Below are positions 10,861 through 23,957 of a stretch of DNA of 64,000 nt, one piece after another. The notes beneath the pieces are model-generated. The model worked only from the letters and a program-made list of their open reading frames with translations. It was not told where the DNA came from and did no database searches. The stretch's first letter is position 1. Each line of letters starts with the position of its first letter. Made by a program: the position numbers and the translations under genes. This stretch comes from Aspidapion aeneum (lineage: Eukaryota > Arthropoda > Insecta > Coleoptera > Brentidae), in assembly GCA_963576565.1 (NCBI GenBank), contig OY755040.1:82927321-82991320 (forward strand), read 5' to 3'.

Positions 10861-11225
10861 CTGAACTATAGAAGAACTAGAGATTGGGTTTCCCAACCAA
10901 CCAAAATAAAAAGAGTTGGGTACACCATGCGTTTGACATTACCATTGAAAAAGCGGAAAATTGGTTTGGGCAGCCTAGCAAACTAGCAATACTTTGATTT
11001 TATCGCGGTCTTGTCAAAATGGCAGAGACTGTCAGTTATTTTTGTTGTGTTTTTGTTGAAAAAAAACAAATGTCGGACTTTCTCTACTCTAGTAGAAAAA
11101 CTAACATGTTAAGACCCTGAACAGTTTTTGGACAGTTAGATTTTATTCCAAATTTAATGAAAAAAATCTGGCAAAAACACAAATAAAAAAAACAGCTGTT
11201 GACAAGAACTTGACATTTCTAAACC
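10861..11225 (+). repeat. Dispersed repeat, second copy at 44.60-44.85 kb
   Basis: Blocks such as AACTAGAGATTGG, CATGCGTTTGAC, CTTGTCAAAATGGC and CTTGACA-TTCTAAACC recur in the same order and orientation at 44600-44850. Each copy has its own insertions and deletions. The family is not recognised. The ATG in the AAAATGGC block opens a 64-codon frame only in the right-hand copy. Confidence 0.7.
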
Positions 11226-11498
11226 AGACAACGAAATGTAAATGGTTAACTTGGACGGGACGGCGCACAGTGGGGCGGGGACACGTAAAAGTTACCGAAA
11301 ATTCTATATGCATATAATGTTTATTGAAATTGTCTATAAACGCATTTTTATTCTTAAAATTAATAATTTTATGAAAAATTATTATCGCACGAGCAGTTAG
11401 CCGAGGTGTGCGGTACGCTAACGCATACTGTACATATAGCAACAAAGTTTAATATTTCGTTTAATTCGCGGTTTTCAAACTAACCAATGAGGAAATAC
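11226..11498. other. Left flank of gypsy copy 1
   Basis: AT-rich sequence without a gene. Its last 32 bp (11467-11498) are identical to a block inside the gypsy LTR (13593-13624) and end exactly at the LTR boundary. Confidence 0.6.
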
Positions 11499-14400
11499 TG
11501 TGGCCTATTAAAATGCGTTGGGTGACATTTGTGGCAGTTTAAAGACGTTGCCGCCATTTTGTGACACTGTAATTAGAATAATAACAATATGCCAACTTGT
11601 GACACAACAAAACCACTGAATAATTAAACAAATATCTGGAAGCAGAACTGTATTTTCCAGCTAGGTAAAACATTGATATGCCCGGTAATTTTTATACAGT
11701 GGAGAAGGGGGGGTTCAGAAATAAGAAAATTTTAAGTGCGCCACAGTGTTTAATACCAATGTTTTACAAAGAAGATCTTAAACAAAATACAGTTCAACCC
11801 AAACGTTGTAGCCAAACAATGAAATTCTACCTACTTCCGAGGCTTACAGAGTATTTGTGTAATTAAAAAACCAAAAAAAATTGACTAATAAACAAGATAA
11901 AATTCTAAAAGATTTTTAACTGAATCAAAATGACACAAATAGAAAGTTCTTTATAGGTAGATGCACATTTCCAGCAGGTCACAGTGTACCCACCTTTGAG
12001 TCAGTAGCGTAGGACTCAATTATATGAATGATTGTTAAAAAAAAATATATACTTCCAAAATTATTCCGTTATAGGGGAGATCTGGACCAAATATCTGCTG
12101 TCATCGTTCTACATTGGGTAGAATGAGACAGACAGCAACCCAGTCCGAGATCCACCCCATGAGGTAAAACAGTGTAAAGAAACCGCTAAAAAAATATAAC
12201 CTCATCTCTCTTTTGTCTCTGCAAAGTTGGTCATTGAGCTGTACAAATAACACAAAAAAAATTAGTTCATCTTGTTTATTTTAAAAGGTAAAACTGGAAA
12301 GTATTACCAAAAACATGAAATAGAAAAAAATGCATGAAATGTAGTGGAACAAGTCAGGGCCTAAGTAGCAAGACACTCCAAATTTCACAAGAGAAATTGT
12401 CTTAAATAAATGAAATGAAGGAAAACAAGTCAACTTAGTAGATACTCCGCAAAATTTTGGTTATGACGTCATACCTTTACCTTGCATTTACAAGAGATGT
12501 TAAATTATACTGTAAAAATTATATTGGAAAAAAATATATCTAAAATATCCTTGCTTGCATAAAATTGAAGAAAAACCCCTACCTTGGTCCTTTTATTTTT
12601 TCTAGTTACTTAGTTTGATTTTAAACCTGGAAGTTCTGTTGTCCCAGACATTTCCTCACTGCTGCACCGGGTCCCGTGTCCTGCTTACGCCCACCCTGAA
12701 GATCTCTTAGCACATGGTGCTAGGGAAGCACATGGTTGTGAGAAGGTTGTGGGATCCTTGTCCGAGCGTAAAACCCTGTGGAAAATGAAATGTTTTAGTT
12801 TCCTGGAATTCGTCTATTTTGCACGAAGTTCCCCTACACCGAGTAATTTAAATCAAGAACCCCATGTCGACTCAATAAAATAAAGCAGATTTAAACAGAT
12901 GAACTAAAATAATCCTAACGTACCTTTCCCAGGGTTACAAGGCTACACCCGGCTTCACACCAGCGTCCAGCACAACTGTCGATGGAATGGACAGGCTGTA
13001 GACAAAGGAGAAAAACAATATATAGTATTTATCCAAAACGTGGTTTAAAAAAAAATAAAAAAAACTCCAAAAATTCCCCATGTCTCTTGTCAAAAAAGTA
13101 CATTTTACACGAAAAATAATTACAATCTGGGAGGCCAATACCGTCTTGAAGAACTCAAAAAAAAAATAATACAAAAAATCGAACTTCCCGCTCTTATTTC
13201 CCGTACAAATTGCGTAGGCCGACTTAAATCCCCCGCAAAAGGGTGTGAGCGTCACTTTAGAATTTGCCTAAACACGACGGACTCACAGTAAACCGTCTTT
13301 GGTATAATCCGCAACTACTGCAGTGCCAATAACCACCAAAAACAATGGCGGCATCAACAGACGGCCACCAGCCCAGCCAAGATTCGTTAGGAAAGAGACA
13401 AAGCACTTTGTCGAGAACACAAAAAAAATGAAGCCGCCGGAAACCGCTTCGTAAATGTGGTGGGGACAGTAAAACGCACAGTACCAACCTAATTTTCCCG
13501 GTTAAATTCAAATAAGGATGCAAACCTATTTAGAAAAAAACGCTCCCACCAAAAAATCACTAAATGCGGTTCGCGAAACTGGAGGAAAAACCCGCGGTTT
13601 TCAAACTAACCAATGAGGAAATACACCAATACTTCCATACCGGTATATAGGGGGCAGCATCGACCAAGGGGACATTGAAAATACGTAAAACGCACCTTGA
13701 GGTGTTGTCGGATCTATTTCCACGGCTGAAATTTTTATAACAAGGACATCGAGACACCCTCCATACATAGACCGAACATTTGCCTACCGGACTCCTGCCA
13801 ACATAGCAAGTAGGAGGAAAATAACCAGACGGACTATAAGAAGCTCAGCATTGAAACCATCAACTGTAAAATCAATTACTGGAGATCAGAGCTTGCATCA
13901 AACCCAGGAATATTCGAACACTCCCATATGAGTAAAGCTATACTGCGTGTAGAATTTAGTTGTATTTTAGTTACAGTCTTAGTCAAAAGTTTCCTTTGCT
14001 CTTTATATATGTTTTCTCTAAGATTCATATGGTTTGACGCCATTCTTGTAAAACATTTCTACATTAATAAAGTTGTTTCTGAACTTGAACCTAAAATACA
14101 CATTGAACTACTGCTCAAACCCGGCCTAAAAGTGTTCAGATGTTAAGTTTGCTCACCACTAGCTAGCCCTACACAACCTTCCAATCCGACTGAGTTACCT
14201 ATTAACTTTATTTAACTATGATTATATATAAATTTATGTAATATAAAAATACGATTTTGTTTATTCTTTTAGTCCTGGTTTTATCCCTCGTTTATCTCCA
14301 ATTTACAAAAGTGCATAACTCGTATTTATTTTATCCTTTCCCTATCAAATTAATAAAGATATCAAAGTGGGTGGAGCCTCGGTTGTTCCTGGTCGACCCG

Positions 14401-14918
14401 TGGACCCAAATATGTTTTCGTGCTATCAAAACTAGCTAATCCGTGGAGGATATGAGGTTCGGAAGAGAAATTATTTTCCCATTATCCTCGAAAATAAACA
14501 TAAGCGAATGAAATGCTCACCTAAATGTTTTCTTCCTGTTACTGAAACCATTTGTGATGCGGCAACACCGCCATGCCCCAGCAGAACAGCTGTTTATCTT
14601 CGTGAACGTCAAAGAAAATTACAAAATTTTACAGATAAACAAAACAATCAAAAGTTTTAATGTGATTTTTCCCGAAACCTGTGATCTCAAGTTCCAATTA
14701 CGATGTCCAGATAATACGATGTGCGCAGTGTCCGTAGTAATTCGATGGAATGCCTCCTTTAACTTTCAGGTAACTTTCTGGACACTATATAACCTCCAAA
14801 CCTAGCTCTATAAAATACCCTTAATTTGTGTACAGAAAGACCACTCGAAGAGCCTTGATTATTTACCTAAATAAACAAATATGTAACGTTGCCTTAAACG
14901 TAAAAGTGACACGTTACA
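11499..14918 (-). repeat. Gypsy copy 1, 3' LTR (3,420 bp)
   Basis: It is homologous along its length to 25114-28989, 29887-32411 and 39533-42715. It holds a TGACGTCA octamer (12464-12471) and a splice-donor-like AAG|GTACGT near 12925 (element sense). On the opposite strand it has a CCAAT box (about 13609) about 34 bp before TATATA (13644-13649). Plus-strand (antisense) frames of 72, 60 and 83 codons (13928, 14257, 14554) are partly shared with other LTR copies. Confidence 0.92.
13593..13649 (+). promoter_or_regulatory. Possible antisense core promoter in gypsy LTR
   Basis: On the strand opposite to gag-pol, a CCAAT box (AACCAATGAGG) is followed by TATATA within about 34 bp, inside a block conserved in all four LTRs (also near 27082-27140 and, reversed, 30941-30997 and about 40812-40867). 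Read in the element's sense direction, the same TATATA lacks an upstream CCAAT box. Promoter activity is inference. Confidence 0.3.
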
Positions 14919-14936
14919 TAATCCCCCCCCAACTTC
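14919..14936 (-). other. Gypsy copy 1 polypurine tract
   Basis: On the minus strand, GTTGGGGGGGGATTA lies directly before the 3' LTR's TGTAACG. Copy 2 has the same tract with 12 G (about 39517-39528). Confidence 0.75.
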
Positions 14937-14957
14937 AAGACGATTAACCTAAAAAGG

Positions 14958-17900
14958 TTAATCGGAGAGATCCGCTGCCGACTTAAGGTCTTTGGCATGC
15001 CAGCTCCCTGGTAGTACTTTACCCGATGGTTCCTGAAGCTCAAATATCCATGGAGAAATTTTATTCCTAATTACATAAGGACCAACGAATTTCGGTGCTA
15101 ACTTCTTCGAGAAAAACTTCGCAGCATGAACACATAATTCTTCTTCCAAACACGCTGACCCACAAAAAAGTTGGGTACCCTTGTACGCAAATTATACTGA
15201 ACTACGTTTTTCTCTCCCGCCATCTCTAACCTTCTCTTAACATCCGCATAGAGCTTTCGGAAACCTTCGTTCTTACTTTCAGCTGCAGATTGTACACCAT
15301 TTTCTTCAGATAACAAAACTGGGTTGGAGTAATCTTTTCCTGACAGACACATATTCCTACCAAAATTAACAAAGAAAGCAGACATCCTGGTTGTCTCATG
15401 GGTTGCAGTACGAATCGCGCAGGCAAGTTTATGTATTTGTTCGTCCCACTTCCTGTGGTTGTCTTTCACATAACAACATAACATGGTTTTTAACGTACGA
15501 TTCGTCCTTTCTGTTGGATTTGCTCTGGGGTGATAATACGGATTATACTGAATTTTAACCTGATAACTCTCAGCAAAACGCTTAAACTCGTTACTTTTGT
15601 ACTGAGGGCCATTATCACAAATTATCAAACGGGGTACTCCGAAGACCATAAATACTTGCTCCTCAAGATGCTTGACAACAGCTTGAGTAGGGGCTGTTCG
15701 CATTGGGAAAACTAAGGAAAACTTACTCAAATAGTCCGTAACGACGAGAATCCAGCAATTACCCTTTGTCGAACGAGGTAGAGGTCCACATAAATCTGTT
15801 GAAATAATTTCCCAAGGACGAGTTGGTTTTGGGTGAGGTATCATATGAGCTGCACAGACAAAGCATTTCTTTACAAAAGTTGCCACGTCCTGGCGCATTT
15901 TTGGCCAGTAATATTTTTCTGCCAGTCTGTGGAAAGTTTTATACACACCCACCCTGCGGTAGGAGGATCGTGAGCTTCTCCAATAATTCTACGCCTATGA
16001 TCTTTGGGGACCACCTCTTTCCAATATTCGTTAGATGGTGAAAGTTGAGGGTATTCTTGTTTGACATATTTATACAACTTATTATCAGTGTATCTCCAAT
16101 TCATAAATTTTAATGGTGATTCTACGACCCTCTTTACCATCTGTTGGTACCATCGATCTTTAATTAGTGTTGAAACGTCTCTGGGCTGCGAAATTGTATC
16201 AATCATAGGTACTGCGCGAGACAACATGTCCGGGACAACTAAATCTTTCCCTTTCCGATGGATTACTTCAAAGTCATATTGCTGCAGTTTTACAGACCAA
16301 CGAGCAAATCTTCCACTGGGCTCTTTCAAGCTATGAAGCCATTTTAAGCTAAAATGATCTGTTATGACCTTAAATGAGATCCCCTCAATATAAGGCCGGA
16401 GCTTCTCTATCGCCCAAACCAATGCCAAACATTCTCGGTCGGTGGTCGTGTAAACACGTTCTTGCCTAGTCAAAGATCGACTCAAATAGCATATGACTTT
16501 GTCTCCTTCAGGATAAGGTTGCGTTAAACATGCTCCTATTCCATATCCTGATGCGTCTGTTTGAATGACAAATTCTTTGGTATAATCTGGACATGTAAGA
16601 ATCGGTGCAGTCACTAAAAGTTCCTTAATCTTAAATGCCTTTTCGCAGTCTGGAGTCCAATCGAACTTTTGATTTTTCTTAGTTAGAGCTGTAATTGGAG
16701 CTATTATCGCTGAAAAATTCTCTATGAAACGTCTATACCAGTTAATTGTACCTACAGCTCTACGAACTTCTCTGACAGTTCTTGGCCTCTGGAGCTCTAA
16801 CATGGCTCTAATTTTATTAGGGTCAACTCGGATGCCTCGACGGTCCACTACGAAACCTAAATAAGTCATTTCTGGCCTACACAGTTGGCATTTTTTCCAA
16901 CTTACCGTTATCTTTGCATTCTGCAATCTTCGTAGGACTTCCTCAAGAATTCTAAGATGTTCAGAAAAGCTCTGTGTGACAATTACGAGGTCATCGAGAT
17001 ATACGTACGCGTAGGGGTCTAAATCGTTCCCTATGATGCTATCTATGAGTCTCTGCCAAGTTGCAGGTGCATTATGAAGACCAAAAGGTAAACGCTTAAA
17101 TTGGAAGAGACCTCGTCGACAGATGAATGCTGTTAGTGGCTTCGATGATTCTTCCATTGGTACCTGCCAATAAGCGCTTTTAATATCTAAAGTTGACAAG
17201 TACTTAGCATCTTTCAACTTGTCAAGGGTCTCGGATACGAGTGGCAAAGGATAACTATCACGCGCCGTCACTGAGTTCAATTTGCGGTAGTCTACGCAGA
17301 GCCGATATTTCTTTGTATTTTTCTTTTGTACCATTACCACTGGTGAAGCCCATGAACTACTACTCCGTTCTATAACATCAAGTTTCAGCATTTCGTCGAT
17401 TTCGTCATCAATAAGTTTCTGAATGACCGGTGAGACCTTATATGAACGTTGTCGTATCGGTGCTGCATCTGTTGTAATCTTATGCTCTACCCTGTCTGTA
17501 CATCCCAGTGAGTCACCCATAATAGTCTTATATTTAACGACCAATTTCTCTAGACGTTCTGATTCATAAGGTTTAAGAGTTGTTTGTTGGTCTGATGTTT
17601 CTAAAGAACAAATCACATCTATATTATCGGCAAAGTGCCACTCATTAGTACTTAAGTTCGGTACCATACCCATCGAAATCCAAAAATCTAATCCCAAAAT
17701 CAAAGTCTGCGGCAACTCAGGAACGACGACGACCTCTATTAACCTAAATTTATCCTGAACTCGCATAGGAAGCTGCACTGTCCCAATACTACTCGTGCTT
17801 TGACCATTTGCCACAATACAACTCGTCTTCTTCGTGGTATCAAGTGAAAAATCAAACCTCTCGATGGTTGACCAACCATGATTCCCTAAAAGGGTACGTG

Positions 17901-19800
17901 AAGCTCCGGAATCCAACAAACCTAATAACTTAATTCCGCGTACATCCACTTCTAAATAAGGTCTCTCACCTTTACGAGCATGACTTATCACATAATCTAA
18001 GACGTACGTTAGCCCGGGTCCGTTTCCCTGACGATTACAATTTCGACATTCTCTGACTGTTACCCCTGCCTGACCACACGAATAACACTGCTTGCCTCTA
18101 GGTAATGCGCACCCGATCGCCATGTGCCCTGTTTGGTTGCATCTATAACAAACAACGTCCCTATTCGCCCTACCAGACCTAACACCCTGTGGTGGTTGTA
18201 CATCCCTGTCACTTACGCTAGACTGACCACTAGGTGGTTGTTGTCTCTCTCTATCAGCTCTAGCAGAGAAACTGCTTGCTGGCTGCTGCCTATTTCTGTC
18301 AAATCTATTAGCATGATGATTTGAATTCCGTTGGTTAGATGTCGCGGTACTTGATATTTTAATTGCACTGACTTCTGTTGGAAAATCGTCTCTGTCGCTC
18401 TCTACGTCAACGTAGGCCAAGTCAGGTTCGATTGATTGGTTTTTCCTAGGAGTAAAATTCTCCTCCTCTAACCCATATCTCTGGTCTATTCTACGACACA
18501 AATCTTTTAGATGTAATAGGCTATTGACCTCAGTAGCAATCAACCCATTCTTATAGATGTCTGCTATATTTCTGAAGACGATAGCTAATTTTGCCTCTTC
18601 AGAAACAGGACAGCCAAGTCTTTGGAAGTATGTGTTCATGACAGCAATGTAGGTCCCTATAGACTCTCCAGGGCCTTGTTTACGTTTTTGTATTTCCTTC
18701 AATAGCTTCTCGCCATATGAAGAAGGAAGATATTCTGCCATGCACCTTTGTTCCAACTGTTCCCATGTATGGACTTCTCTACGAACATCTTTATAAAAAG
18801 TATAGGCTGACTTTTCAAAAAGATCAATGCCTGAGTTCAGTAGACTCTTTTTGTTAACTCCTCTAGCCTGACTCAACTCGTCCACTCTCTCAAAAAACGC
18901 GGTGCCGGAGATTGTACCCCTCTCGCCTGTAAACTTAAGGTTCCATTTATGCGGAGGTACAGGTGCAACGTGATATGAAGTACCAGGATCACTTGACATT
19001 GGTACTGGCGACGAACATGAAAATGGTCGTGACTGAGCAATTGGTGCTATGCTACTTTGGAGGGCAGCTAAACTCAAAGGAAGGGTAGACGGTTGTTGAT
19101 TCTGAAAAGCTGATGCACCGTCATTCTGGATCAGCATTGGGGGTGGTGCTTGTACTGAAGTTTGAGTTGGGTTCGTTAGCATTTGCATTTGCACTGGAGC
19201 AATGACCGACGGTTGGTTCGTAGGCTGTAGAGCTGTTCTTTGTGTGCTCGAGTGCGGTGGTTGCGGGAAATGAGACTGGTTAGGTGTGTTGCCAGCATTT
19301 GTTGAGTGGTCTGAGCCTCGACTCGTTGAATGGATTTCAGATGCTTCATCATCATCTGAGGCAACGCCAACTCTCAATAAATCTGTTGCTTGGCTCTGCA
19401 ACCTCCCAATCAAACTCAAGGTTTCCGCAACCAGTACGCCTTTCGTTTGACTTTCTTCAAAGTTGGACGGATTCATGTTGTTAATCCTGGCTAACACGTG
19501 TTCCAACCTTACAGCGATTTTCCTAAACTATCCCCCTTTACCCGTACCAGAGAACTTCTCTACCAGCGGCACCAGACTATCAAGCTTCTTCATGCAGCTA
19601 AAAGCATCCTGGCCAAACGTAAAGGGATACGGAGGGTATCTCATACTTGCATCAGTCTTTTCTCTTTGCTTAATCAGCATGAGCTGCTGCTTCATTTCTT
19701 CCACCGATCCAATGGCTATGCCTCTCCATGTTAATTCGTAGATTAACTCGTCCTTGACTAAGTACCTTATGTCCGACAACCGACTCAAGGAAATAGCCAT
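14958..19800 (-). pseudogene. gag-pol: Gypsy copy 1 gag-pol, broken
   Basis: One frame encodes Gag and Pol with no gag-pol frameshift. The start at 19800 is chosen for its CACCATGG context and the match with copy 2. Gag ends in CCHC knuckles (CYRCNQTGHMAIGC at about 18110-18152, then a CYSCGQAG finger). The order continues: protease LLDSGASRT (about 17900), RT with YVYLDDLV (about 16990-17010), RNase H TDASGYG (about 16550), and integrase with STDLCGP, CDNGPQ and NPTERTNR carrying the D, D and E. There are three breaks. A nonsense codon lies about 90 codons from the start and downstream sequence stays in frame. A deletion near 15950 at the integrase HKG removes the first zinc ligand and shifts the frame. 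A small deletion near 15125 shifts it again. No chromodomain or env was seen. Confidence 0.93.
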
Positions 19801-22800
19801 GGTGCCGTTTATATTAAAACTTTAAAACTCTTAATTATACCTCCCAATTATAAAACTAAACCACGCAATAACAATCACAAAGTTCGATTTAAACTCACTA
19901 GTGAAAATCACTATAAATTTTCTCACAAGTGTAGAAAATATAAAACTTAAATACGGGCAGACGCGAACAAAATCGAAGAACTCCGGAGCAGTAAGAAAAT
20001 AAAATTTATTTGCATTTAAAAATGTAATAATAGTTTATATTAATTATTTGCACAACCAACTATGACGTCCAACCTTGCAGAGAGAAATAACTACTTAAAT
20101 CCTCAATTAGAATTAACAAGTAGCCATAAAAAAAGTTAAAAAAAAAAATAAAAGAGAGACAAGAGTTTTGGCAGTGTTTAGGTCTTATGTTCCACTCCTG
20201 CGTGAGTAAAACCCAAAAAAAAATAATTGCGCTTATCCTAGCTGAACTGGATTAAAATTAAAGTTAAGTGATGTTTGTTTACCTCAGCAACCGAATAGGT
20301 AAATTTATCCCTAAGTGGAACGTACAACAGACTACCTATAACAAAAAATCCCAAAGCTGTTGTACACAGTTAACACTAGGGTATACTCCTGCTATTGCAG
20401 AACGGCTCCACTAATAAACTCCTCAAGAAAAAAACCCAAATCGCCGTATATAATGATTTTTCTCGAAAGAATAAATCAAAACCCACTTTAACCTGCTTAC
20501 CTATCCTGAGGTTACACGAACCATGCATTGCTTATGGCAACATCATCCCTTAATATATAAGTGAACGCAATAACATCGGAACAGATGTTCATCTTTTAGA
20601 AATCGTAAAATATGCTCAATTAAAAAAAAATCCGCTCGCTGAAATTGCGTTGAATTAGACTAGTAAGGATGTTGTGTGTAATTAAAAAAATCAAAAGAAA
20701 ATTTGAAAAAAAAAATACCGATGGTACTAAAAAAATTTTTACCGTAATAACGTCTTGGTAGGACTGCAACTTTCTAATAATCGTTAAAATCACATTTCCA
20801 AAATTTAACCTAAATCGATGCAGACCATGGTCAAGAAGACCCTAGGATCGTACCGGAAGGTGTCCAAAAAAAAATTTTTTTTTAATTTTTGGTGTCGACC
20901 ACAGTAGCCCAATAATAAAAAATTAATTAGTGGCTCACTAAAATTTCCAAAATATTACTCTACCCTAATAGGTGGTTTGGAGTAGGGAGAAAAAATTTAA
21001 ACAAATGATGATAGGTTGTTAAAACGCGAGGGTTCGAAATGAAATTATATTTTAATTCAGAAAAAAATATATTTAAATAAACTGGTAAAATCATTGTAGG
21101 GCAAGGTACTACTATAAACCAAAAAAAAATTTTTGCAACAAGAAAATCAAGTTTCGCTTTTAAAAAAAATATTAAAAAAAAATCAAAAAAAAAATTAGAA
21201 AATCATTAAGTAGGGTTGCAGCTCCCATTAGTGAACCTTAAAAAAAATTTAAATAAAATTAGCACTAGAAAAATCTTATTCGAGTTATGGCAACAGTTTT
21301 TGTTCTTTTCCTTTAAACCAGTTGTAAATTCCCTTTCCTCTCCCAAAACTGTGTGAATGTGAATGAGCCAGAAAAAAATTAATTTACTATACGGAAAAAA
21401 AGTATTGAAAATAAAATTTACTTAAGAATCATAAGGTATAAAAAATCGTAATTGCAAAAAAAAACCAATCAGTTTAGGAAAAGTTTAAAAAAATATTTAT
21501 GTTCAAAAAAACAAACGATGTTAGTATATTTGTTTAAAATTATTACTTAAGGAAATAAGCAACGTTAGTACTTATTTACTGTACCACTATAATAATGTGA
21601 ACCTAAGTTTTAAACTTTGCACCCAACTCAGTAAAGAATTATCTTGTGTGCACTTCCAGAAAAACAACTATGAAAACAATTCCAAGGTTCACCTATAAGA
21701 ACGTTGTAAAACTAAATCTGCCTACTCAAGTGTCTTTACATACAACATCTAATCAAAAAAAAATGTACTGCTTAATGCATTCTCAGATCCTTATTCCTGG
21801 TGTTCACGAGATATAAAATTAAGTTGGGCCCTCCCACAACTATTAGTCAAAGCAAAATTACCAAATGTCCAAGGGCTAATGAGACCCTATCACCTACAAA
21901 TGACATTTTGAAATGAAACAGTTCGGAATAGTCCTGCGTAAAAACCAGACAACAAAAATCAAGAAGCCAAAAACTATTACATTAATTTTAAACGAGCATA
22001 ATAACCTCCCGGTCCCAAATAAACTTTTGTTATATCAACAAAACTCGGCCTAAAACTAAAAAAATCTTTTTATTAGACATTTCCCCTATTTCCTAAGTAT
22101 AATGTCAATAAACCCAAAAACTTGTGATTTCCATTCCAATCCCATCTGGACCCTATATATTTTTCAAACGGTTAAACGCCCACAGGCGAAACAATATCTT
22201 ATTTCAAACAAAGGTGAAGATATTTTGAAGCACCCTCTGAAAATAGGACACTATTATGGAAAATTGTTCAGATCAGTGTTCTTACTAATTTTTAACCTAA
22301 ATATATCTAGTTCCCTCATGTGCATGTTACTATTTTAATTCCTCTCATAACTAAACAGATCAGTAAATTTGTCTTTCTCCGCAAATCTGCAAGGTCCTGG
22401 AAAATGCGAGATTCAGCCTGTAGGCCAAATTTGGATGTATTTTAATTTAGCGAAAACCGAAGTTGCGAAATCCTAAAAAGATTAGCAGGAAGTCCTCGTT
22501 CCTCGATTTCTACACTCCGAACCAAACATTTCTTCCATTTCCACCCAGCTCGCGGGAGGAAAACCCCTAATTATTGCAATACAAAAGGTACTACTATCAT
22601 ATGCATAACAAAAAAAAATATATGCCCTCATCATTGTTTAGTCGCATCAAAGAAAACCTATTGTTTTTAAATTTATTCTTAGGTTGAAATCTTTTTTTTA
22701 AAAATCAATGATCTTAAATTTATTGTTTAGCCTGAACACTTTCCCATTTATTCCACAACAGTGTATTGTAATTTAAAAATTTGCTTCATTATTTGAGGTC

Positions 22801-23600
22801 ACCAGTATGAAATTATTTTAAAATTAAAAAAAAAATGAAATAAAAAAATTATTTCCCAATTGTTCACAACTTTCAAGTTTTTATCCCTAAATAGGTACTT
22901 TCTTAGTCCAGTTAGAACACAATCCATCGTTATCCAACATAACGCTTTAATTTCAGAAGCAACAAAACGAAGATGAAGTGAAAAAGCTAAGCAAGTAAGT
23001 TGTAAGTTGTGTTACAATGGGCGCAGATGTAAGGCCCCTTTAAGTACACGCCACTGTCCTGAAATGCAAACTAACAAAAAAAACTGAAGACTAGCATATC
23101 TGCCGTCAAACAACATTTGGCATGAAATTAAAATAATTCCGTATTATACCAGTATCCTCAAAAACAAAACGTTTTTTATTATAAGACCCAAACACCTAAC
23201 CAATAAATCTTGTTATTTAACATTATGATTTGGAAGTAAAAATTTTTTTTATTCCTGCCTGAGCAACTAAGACAAGAAAAAGTTCCCCTTTTGTAACTCA
23301 AGAAGTTCCCTTTTGGTCCCCTAAAAAAATATTACCTGTCTGGTCACCCTTTAAAACTACGACCACTATACAAACCGTTTTGACCAAACCAAGAATTCGA
23401 GAAGTTATGTTTACAGAAAGAAATAATCTTTCTAAGAAAAATAAAATTATTTAAAAAACGAAGTAAAATTTTGAAATATTTTTACCAATTACCCCCGCCT
23501 AGCATTTATATTTAGTTGAAAGTCTCTCTTAAATTCACTGACCAATTTCACGGCCTCAAAATGACCTTACTTAAAAAATTTACTGAACTTTACAAATGAA

Positions 23601-23759
23601 CTAAAAAAAAATCAAAAAAAAACTTATATCTATATCTGTCTCAGTTAAACATTTCTTTTGTGGTATTATATCTAGTTGGGCTTCAAATTCATTTTCTCTG
23701 TATTCAATCCGGAGCAGGCAAAACTTCTCAAGGCTCAAACATAAATGTTTGCTCTCCAT
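23601..23759 (-). CDS. Leader ORF A (52 codons), conserved in copy 2
   Basis: An ATG-started frame (MESKHLCLSLEKF...) lies in the sense direction upstream of gag. The copy 2 counterpart at 33554-33700 is open for 48 codons. Over the shared part only two replacements were noticed (Glu to Lys and Glu to Asp) and no indel, while the surrounding leader carries many indels. A pyrimidine tract ending CTGCGTTCAG|GT, a good splice acceptor, lies about 20 bp upstream in both copies. The peptide is acidic to neutral and matches no family I recognise. It could be an accessory exon, a captured host exon or chance. Confidence 0.4.
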   Translation of the reverse strand: MESKHLCLSLEKFCLLRIEYRENEFEAQLDIIPQKKCLTETDIDISFFLIFF

Positions 23760-23957
23760 TGGCCATAACCAAGCTATGACCTGAACGCAGAAAAAAAAAT
23801 ATAGAAAAAAAATGATTGTGAACCAGAAAAACTTTAATTGATAGAAATACCCGTAGGTCATTTTTAAAAAAATGCACTCCTAAGCCCAACGCTGTATTTT
23901 CTACCAAAAAAAATTTGACCAGTCACGAAAACACAACTAGACTCGATAACCAAAGAC

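Noticed and set aside
12901..13523. Minus-strand frames of 88-106 codons in the LTR
   Set aside because: They are not preserved in the other LTRs and have no motif. They are weaker than the 72-codon antisense frame.
15530..19741. Plus-strand frames opposite copy 1 gag-pol
   Set aside because: Shadows of the minus-strand gag-pol; the same ones recur opposite copy 2.
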